A stretch of 8,485 nucleotides of DNA, taken from an uncultured Allobaculum sp. (GTDB lineage Bacteria; Bacillota_I; Bacilli_A; Erysipelotrichales; Erysipelotrichaceae). The position numbers were made by a program, and so were the translations under genes. Location: contig CAOKFJ010000060.1 of NCBI GenBank assembly GCA_948467695.1, forward strand, positions 1 to 8,485, given 5' to 3'. This document shows, one piece after another, positions 4,377-8,485 of the stretch (positions are counted from its first letter, which is position 1; each line of letters opens with the position of its first letter). The notes beneath the pieces were generated by a model. It searched no databases, was not told where the DNA came from, and worked only from the letters and a program-made list of their open reading frames with translations.

Positions 4377-5412
4377 AAAATTACGGATTCTTCTGCTCTG
4401 CCTTCTTGTTTCCATGGGACTTGCCGCCTGCTCCAATCCCCGCGGCACTGATGGAAAAACCAAAGTCGACCAGGTTATCGCTCTGAAACAGGAGACGATC
4501 CAGAAGGATCAGGTCAACATTTCCGAAATTTCGGATGAGAACCTGAAAGCCGAGCTCGAAGCATCTGATTCCGACACCATTACTATTGAACCGACCAGCT
4601 GGTCTTCCTCCTGGAAGCGCGGATGGTTTGACGGTCTGATCGTCTGGCCGATTGCCCAGCTGATCAACTGGTTCGCAAGCTTTACCGATGCAGGTTGGGG
4701 TATTATTCTCGCCACCCTGTTCATTCAGCTTCTGATTTTTGCATTCACCTACAAGTCTCAGATTTCCCAGCAGCGCATGCAGGAAATCCAGCCGCAGATG
4801 ATGCGCATTCAGGCCAAATACGAAGGCAAGAATGACGAACGCAGCAAAATGCTGATGGCGCAGGAAATGCAGAAGCTGTACACCGACAACGATATTCACC
4901 CGTTTGGCAGCATGCTCGTGATGTTTATCCAGCTGCCTGTCATGATGGGTATGTTCTACGCCACAATGCGTGCGGCTACCACTGTGTATGGAAGCTTTAT
5001 GGGAATGTCCCTGGCAACCACACCTCTGGCTGGCTTCAAATCGCTCCAGTGGGGCATCATCACGGTTTACCTGCTGATGATCGTTATGTCCATCCTGCAG
5101 ATGGAACTGCCCAAGTGGCTGAACAAGCTTGATATCAAACAGGGACGTGTAAAAGCGCCTAAAGACGATGTCAAACCCGGCGGTATGATGGCCAACACCA
5201 TGAACATGACTATGTACATGACAACTGCGCTGATCGCGTTCATGTACATCAGCTGGCCGATCGCCATGTCCTTCTACTGGCTCGTATCTTCGATTATCCG
5301 TGCGATCACAAGCGTCGCCAGCCACTTCATTTCTCTTGGCGCACGCCAGAAACGTGAAGAGGAAAATCGCAAGAAGAACACAGAAGGCATTCTGAAAAAC
5401 AGAAAGAAGTAG
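4357..5412 (+). CDS. yidC: membrane protein insertase YidC (lipoprotein type)
   Basis: A 351-residue YidC/Oxa1/SpoIIIJ-family insertase that folds and inserts proteins into the cytoplasmic membrane, alone or with SecYEG. It has a lipoprotein signal with lipobox LAAC (modified Cys25) and a short acidic outer region. An amphipathic stretch FDGLIVWPIAQLINWFA precedes the five-helix core. The first core helix is about 113-132. A charged cytoplasmic hairpin QQRMQEIQPQMMRIQAKYEG follows. Further hydrophobic segments include MLVMFIQLPVMMGMFYATM and ITVYLLMIVMSIL, and the tail is basic (KNRKK). In the first helix the sequence is ATLFIQLLIFAF: Gln124 occupies the place of the conserved groove Arg (IIIRLLILPL in B. 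subtilis SpoIIIJ). The start at 4357 is preferred because AGAGGA (4347-4352) precedes it. An in-frame ATG at 4342 has no such site. It overlaps rnpA by 20 nt and jag follows after 12 nt. Confidence 0.96.
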   Translation: MKKSLLEKLRILLLCLLVSMGLAACSNPRGTDGKTKVDQVIALKQETIQKDQVNISEISDENLKAELEASDSDTITIEPTSWSSSWKRGWFDGLIVWPIAQLINWFASFTDAGWGIILATLFIQLLIFAFTYKSQISQQRMQEIQPQMMRIQAKYEGKNDERSKMLMAQEMQKLYTDNDIHPFGSMLVMFIQLPVMMGMFYATMRAATTVYGSFMGMSLATTPLAGFKSLQWGIITVYLLMIVMSILQMELPKWLNKLDIKQGRVKAPKDDVKPGGMMANTMNMTMYMTTALIAFMYISWPIAMSFYWLVSSIIRAITSVASHFISLGARQKREEENRKKNTEGILKNRKK

Positions 5413-5424
5413 GAACAGGGAACT

Positions 5425-6054
5425 ATGGAATTCGATCGTTTTACCGGGAAAACTCTCGACGAGGCTCTGGCCGCGGCCTGCAATGCCAAAAATGCGGCAG
5501 TTGAAGAACTCACGTATACAGTTGTAGAAGAAAAGTCAGGCTTCCTTGGTCTGGGACGTACGGTCACGATCGAAGCATGGGCACCGAGCGATATTCTCGT
5601 TTTTCTCCACGACTATATTCAGACCTACTTTGACAACGCTGAAATGGAAGGCACCGTTGAGGTCAAACTCGACGATGATGACTTCTACCGCATTCAGGTA
5701 GACACAAACTGCAATGCCGTTCTGATCGGACGTCAGGGCAGAACGCTCCAGGACTTCAACCGTCTGGTGCGTGCCGCTGCAAGCGCAGTGTTCAAAAAAC
5801 ATATCCGTCTGATGATCGACATCAACGGATACAAAGAAGAGCGTTATGAAAAAGTGACTCGCATGGCGATCCGTATCGCCCGCGATGTACGCCGCACAAA
5901 AGTGGACGCGGTTCTTGATCCGATGCCCGCCGACGAGCGCAAAGCCGTTCACAACGCCCTGAGCACAATGGATGGTATCTCGACAAAATCCGAAGGCGAA
6001 GGTCTCGGAAGACGTCTGCATATCCTGTACACACCTGAAAAAACAGCACAGTAA
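5425..6054 (+). CDS. jag: Jag/KhpB-type RNA-binding protein
   Basis: A 209-residue protein of the Jag (SpoIIIJ-associated, KhpB/EloR) family. These cytoplasmic RNA-binding proteins work beside YidC, and in streptococci they influence cell elongation. Domains in order are: a Jag_N domain (about 1-50) with KSGFLGLG (37-44); a KH domain (about 75-150) with the loop IGRQG (101-105), where KH_jag usually has IGRRG; and an R3H domain (about 155-209) with ERKAVH (171-176, supplying the Arg and His) and the STKSEGEGLGRRLHILYTP ending. Length and domain order are standard. The ATG at 5425 follows AGGAACAGGG (5411-5420) 12 nt after the yidC stop, so it shares the yidC message. A terminator follows 13 nt after the stop, closing the operon. 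Confidence 0.95.
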   Translation: MEFDRFTGKTLDEALAAACNAKNAAVEELTYTVVEEKSGFLGLGRTVTIEAWAPSDILVFLHDYIQTYFDNAEMEGTVEVKLDDDDFYRIQVDTNCNAVLIGRQGRTLQDFNRLVRAAASAVFKKHIRLMIDINGYKEERYEKVTRMAIRIARDVRRTKVDAVLDPMPADERKAVHNALSTMDGISTKSEGEGLGRRLHILYTPEKTAQ

Positions 6055-6067
6055 GATTCACGAATCC

Positions 6068-6092
6068 AAAAGGGGAGTTTTCCCCTTTTTTT
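6068..6092 (+). terminator. intrinsic terminator after jag
   Basis: AAAAGGGGA (6068-6076) pairs with TCCCCTTTT (6081-6089) around a GTTT loop, and a run of seven T (6086-6092) follows. It ends the rpmH-rnpA-yidC-jag transcription unit. Confidence 0.9.
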
Positions 6093-6136
6093 CACGTTGC
6101 GCTAAGCGTCACATTTTCTGCATATCCAATGTGAGT

Positions 6137-6157
6137 CGGCAGATAACCGGCAGATAA
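6137..6157 (+). repeat. short direct repeat CGGCAGATAA x2
   Basis: CGGCAGATAA occurs at 6137-6146 and again at 6148-6157, an 11-bp period. It lies about 45 bp past the jag terminator in non-coding sequence. A binding site for a dimeric regulator is possible, but nothing else supports this. Confidence 0.3.
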
Positions 6158-6259
6158 ACGATGCGCGCCAAACAGTGTGTTTCGAGTATGACAAGGCGTA
6201 TGCAAATCAAAGCGGTATCGTTTTAAAGACGCCTGCACGCAAGGCAAAAATGTGGCGAA

Positions 6260-6287
6260 TTGCTTTGGCAGCATTCATGATCATATT
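6260..6287 (+). promoter_or_regulatory. weak candidate promoter for a short RNA
   Basis: TTGCTT (6260-6265) and CATATT (6282-6287) are spaced 16 bp apart. Each matches the housekeeping consensus only partly (3 of 6 and 4 of 6). The position would start a transcript at about 6294-6296, immediately before the hairpin at 6298-6338. That fit is the main reason to list it. Confidence 0.25.
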
Positions 6288-6294
6288 TGAAAAA

Positions 6295-6441
6295 TTGTAT
6301 CTGGATCTGCCTGCACCATTGGCAGAAAAATCCAGATATCTGATTTTCATATATTTTGTTCATATTCTTTCTGGCATCGGAAAGATCATGAAAATCAATA
6401 AAAAAGAGTCTGCATCAGCCGTGAGAGAAATCACGGTTTTT
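6295..6441 (+). ncRNA. candidate structured RNA, unknown family
   Basis: Three hairpins lie in series and end in an intrinsic terminator. In the first, TATCTGGAT (6298-6306) pairs with ATCCAGATA (6330-6338), with an inner CTGCC / GGCAG stem (6307-6311, 6321-6325). In the second, TGATTTTCA (6341-6349) pairs with TGAAAATCA (6389-6397), enclosing TCTTTC / GAAAGA (6366-6371, 6380-6385). The third, CCGTGA / TCACGG (6419-6424, 6431-6436), is followed by TTTTT. The upstream operon already ends at 6092, so this terminator needs its own transcript. That transcript could be a small RNA of about 147 nt or a leader acting on pth 138 nt downstream. It matches no family I recognise (not tmRNA, RNase P RNA, SRP RNA or T-box). 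An open frame across the region has no ribosome binding site and runs through the terminator, so coding is unlikely. Confidence 0.35.
6419..6441 (+). terminator. intrinsic terminator in the jag-pth spacer
   Basis: CCGTGA (6419-6424) and TCACGG (6431-6436) form a perfect 6-bp stem around GAGAAA, followed by TTTTT (6437-6441). The minus strand has no T run directly after the stem, so it works on the plus strand. It is the 3' end of the candidate RNA or an attenuator before pth. Confidence 0.6.
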
Positions 6442-6544
6442 GCGATAGATAAAGAATAAAACGATGATATAGAGTGAATGGGACCATTTATGTTCAAATA
6501 AAAATCCCATCGCTTTCGCCCAATAAAAAATATGAATGGGCATA

Positions 6545-6574
6545 GCCGGAAAATCGATTTCCGGCAGGAAGGAG
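6545..6574 (+). promoter_or_regulatory. hairpin abutting the pth ribosome binding site
   Basis: GCCGGAAA (6545-6552) pairs perfectly with TTTCCGGC (6558-6565), loop ATCGA, and the very next bases are the ribosome binding site AGGAAGGAG (6566-6574). The stem leaves the site free but is close enough to affect ribosome access or mRNA stability. Two weaker pairings lie upstream: ATGGGA / TCCCAT (6478-6483, 6505-6510) and GCCCA / TGGGC (6518-6522, 6537-6541). Confidence 0.45.
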
Positions 6575-6579
6575 TCTGT

Positions 6580-7299
6580 ATGAAACTGATCGTCGGTCTG
6601 GGAAATCCGGGAGAAAAATACGCGGCAACACGTCACAATGCCGGATTTATGGTGATGGACAAACTGGCTGAAAAAGCCGGTGTCGAAATTTCGAAGAAGA
6701 AATTCGATGCTCTCTATGTGAAAACAAAAATCAAAGGCGAAGACGTCGTTCTGCTCAAGCCGATGACGTTTATGAACAACTCCGGTTTTGCGGTGCGCGC
6801 ATGCATGGACTTTTTCAAGATCGAGCCCAAGGATCTGCTTGTGATTTATGACGACCTGGATACGCCGGTCGGCTCGATCCGCCTTAAACCCTCCGGTTCG
6901 GCTGGCGGACACAACGGTATGAAAAGCGTCATCAACGCCGCTATGCAGCAGGACTTCGACCGCATTCGCGTGGGCATCGGACGAGATCCGAAAATCAAAA
7001 TCATCGATTATGTTCTGACACGCTTTCGCGCGGATGAAATCGATGATCTCAACAGCGCCATTGATCAGGCAGCGAAAGCAGCCTGGTATGCGATCGATCA
7101 CACCTTTGCGCAGACGATGAACCGCTACAATCTCAAGCCCAAAAAGAAAAACGATCCGAAAAAATCGCAGCTTCTGCGCGAGAAGAAAATCGAGACCTAC
7201 ACGCCGGGGAAGACTGATCAGATCTATGCGAAAGATACGGATACGGTTACCGGTGAAGCACACGATGTATATACCCAGAATAGCCCAGACAAGGAGTAG
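6580..7299 (+). CDS. pth: peptidyl-tRNA hydrolase
   Basis: A 239-residue Pth, the cytoplasmic esterase that frees tRNA from peptidyl-tRNA dropped by ribosomes. It starts MKLIVGLGNPGEKYAATRHN. N9 and the catalytic H19 are present, as are FMNNSG (64-69), YDDLD with catalytic D91 (90-94) and SAGGHNGMKS with N112 (107-116). All active-site residues expected from E. coli Pth are there. The family core ends near residue 185 (TMNRYN). About 55 more residues follow, first very basic (KPKKKNDPKK), then polar and acidic, so this is a C-terminal extension beyond the usual 185-195. The ATG at 6580 is chosen over an in-frame ATG at 6532 because AGGAAGGAG lies 5 nt before it and homologues begin MKLIVGLGNPG. 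The final codons (AAG GAG TAG) supply the mfd ribosome binding site. Confidence 0.96.
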   Translation: MKLIVGLGNPGEKYAATRHNAGFMVMDKLAEKAGVEISKKKFDALYVKTKIKGEDVVLLKPMTFMNNSGFAVRACMDFFKIEPKDLLVIYDDLDTPVGSIRLKPSGSAGGHNGMKSVINAAMQQDFDRIRVGIGRDPKIKIIDYVLTRFRADEIDDLNSAIDQAAKAAWYAIDHTFAQTMNRYNLKPKKKNDPKKSQLLREKKIETYTPGKTDQIYAKDTDTVTGEAHDVYTQNSPDKE

Positions 7300-7301
7300 C
7301 C

Positions 7302-8485
7302 ATGCCTATGGAATACGAAATCAATCCGGTTCTTGCCTCGATTGAATCCAATCCTCTTACCCGTGAACTGATGAAAAAAGACGGTTCGCTGGGAAATATC
7401 GGAGAAATGGAAGAAGCGCTCGTTCTTGCGGCGGCTTTTGCGCAGGATCGAAAGACACGCATAGTCGTCAAGAAAAACAAGTACGAAGCGCAGGAGCTTT
7501 ACCGCCGCCTTGCGATGCTCATGCAGGAGGTTGTTCTCTATATCACGGACGAATCTCTGCGCATTCAGGCGATCGCTTCCTCTCCGGAAGAGCGTGACAA
7601 CCTGCTCTCGGCGCTGGTGCAGATGCGCCAGGATTTTCCGAAAATCATCATTGCGAATACGGCCGCATATACCCGCTTTCTGCCGGATGTGAACTTCTTC
7701 GATGCCTGCTGCACGACCGTGCGCACGACAGAGAACATTTCGCGCAAAACGCTGATGGATAAACTGGTTCGCATGGGGTATGCGCATGTCAACTATGCAC
7801 AGACACCGGGAAGCTTCGCTTCGCGAGGCGGAATTCTCGATGTCTACTCCCTGAATTATCCCGATCCGATTCGTATCGAGTTTTTCGATACGGAAATTGA
7901 TTCCATCCGCTTTTTCAATCCCGATACACAGCGCACGGTGCGTTCGATCGATGAAGTTGTGCTTGTTCCGGCAAGCGACATTCTGTTCTCCGATGAACAG
8001 GTCGATACCATTCTTTCTTCAGCGAGCGAAAAGCTTGCCGAGCAGCTGGAGAAAACCGATCCGGTCGGCAGGGAGTTTCTGCAGAATACGGTGGAAGCCG
8101 ATCTGCGGGCAATCAAAGATCACGATCCCCAGCCGCGTCTGTACCGCTACTATCCCTTTGTCAAAACCTCTTCGGTTCTCGATTACGCTCCCGAATCCGA
8201 AGTCATTCTTTCCTCTGTGGAAGCTGTTGAGGAGAACGCGAAGAAAATCGTGCAGGACAATGCGTCCTACATGGCAGAAGAAGTACAGGATTTTCAGGCG
8301 CTTCCCCGCTATACGATGTTTCACGACATCTATGCGCTCGAAAAGCAGAACAAGCCGCTTAAGATTCATGATTTCATGCCTTTCGATCACCCGATCGAAT
8401 CGGGCATTCATCCCATTGACGCGCCAACCGTCAACTACCGTGGATGGATACCGGTAGAAGCCATAAAAGACAATGTCGTTTTCGC
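7302..8485 (+). CDS. mfd: transcription-repair coupling factor Mfd, N-terminal part
   Basis: The first 394 codons are visible and the gene runs off the right edge (family about 1,150 residues). Mfd recognises RNA polymerase stalled at lesions, pushes it off with its ATP-driven translocase and recruits UvrA. The visible part is the UvrB-like N-terminal module. The diagnostic stretch near residues 160-200 reads MGYAHV, PGSFASRGGILDVYS, RIEFFDTEIDSIRFF and DTQRTV, the usual signature of Mfd. The helicase motifs and the RNA polymerase-interacting domain lie outside the window. The ATG at 7302 follows AAGGAG (7291-7296) by 5 nt. A second in-frame ATG at 7308 is less well placed. Only 2 nt separate it from the pth stop, so the two are almost certainly co-transcribed and probably coupled. 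The pth-mfd pairing is common in Bacillota. Confidence 0.93.
   Translation, partial: MPMEYEINPVLASIESNPLTRELMKKDGSLGNIGEMEEALVLAAAFAQDRKTRIVVKKNKYEAQELYRRLAMLMQEVVLYITDESLRIQAIASSPEERDNLLSALVQMRQDFPKIIIANTAAYTRFLPDVNFFDACCTTVRTTENISRKTLMDKLVRMGYAHVNYAQTPGSFASRGGILDVYSLNYPDPIRIEFFDTEIDSIRFFNPDTQRTVRSIDEVVLVPASDILFSDEQVDTILSSASEKLAEQLEKTDPVGREFLQNTVEADLRAIKDHDPQPRLYRYYPFVKTSSVLDYAPESEVILSSVEAVEENAKKIVQDNASYMAEEVQDFQALPRYTMFHDIYALEKQNKPLKIHDFMPFDHPIESGIHPIDAPTVNYRGWIPVEAIKDNVVF

Noticed and set aside
4381..5325. 314-codon open frame opposite yidC
   Set aside because: It is an antisense shadow. Its His- and Gln-rich composition is that of reversed membrane-protein codons.
6175..6459. 94-codon open frame between jag and pth
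   Set aside because: It starts with GTG without a ribosome binding site and reads straight through an intrinsic terminator and two nested inverted repeats. The region looks like structured RNA rather than coding sequence.
6476..6490. TGGGACC resembling a T-box core in the pth leader
   Set aside because: It lacks the following GCG and the AAGGGTGG context. It lies after, not before, the terminator, and no specifier stem was found.

Overview
The window holds a bacterial chromosomal replication origin and the conserved genes around it, in the layout typical of low-GC Gram-positive bacteria (Bacillota). dnaN (cut at the left edge) and dnaA lie on the minus strand. After a long origin spacer, rpmH, rnpA, yidC and jag run outward on the plus strand, followed by pth and the start of mfd. 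The Bacillota assignment rests on five things: the rpmH/dnaA divergence, a lipoprotein-type YidC, a Jag protein, strong AGGAGG-type ribosome binding sites, and DnaA boxes on both sides of dnaA as in Bacillus subtilis. By eye, base composition is near 50% GC in genes and lower in spacers. The mnmE/mnmG/parAB genes that follow jag in Bacilli are absent and jag is followed by pth-mfd. An Erysipelotrichia-like lineage is my best guess, but weakly supported.

Layout. 1-366 is the dnaN 5' part. 367-565 is the dnaA-dnaN spacer, with two perfect DnaA boxes, a G-run and an AT-rich trinucleotide series that together look like the unwinding site. 566-1912 is dnaA. 1913-3839 is a spacer of about 1.9 kb. 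Its dnaA-proximal 1.1 kb carries 14 perfect TTATCCACA boxes plus many variants, several as inverted pairs with extended arms, and an AT-rich block with seven copies of YAGACAT. Its rpmH-proximal 0.7 kb holds no convincing gene. 3840-6054 is the rpmH-rnpA-yidC-jag cluster, with an intrinsic terminator between rpmH and rnpA and another after jag. 6093-6579 is a spacer that may encode a short structured RNA ending in its own terminator. 6580-7299 is pth, and mfd runs from 7302 off the right edge.

How the parts work together. DnaA binds the box clusters to start replication, and DnaN is the sliding clamp loaded there. All genes point away from the origin, so transcription runs with the replication forks. 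rpmH (ribosome), rnpA (tRNA 5' maturation), yidC (membrane insertion) and jag (RNA-binding YidC partner), with pth (peptidyl-tRNA recycling), form a translation and membrane-biogenesis group. mfd couples transcription to repair.

No new multi-gene system is visible. The less expected signals are the YAGACAT repeat family on both sides of dnaA, the palindromic flanks of the DnaA box pairs, the possible RNA at about 6295-6441, a Gln where YidC insertases have their conserved groove Arg, and a Thr in place of Asn in the RnpA RNR motif.
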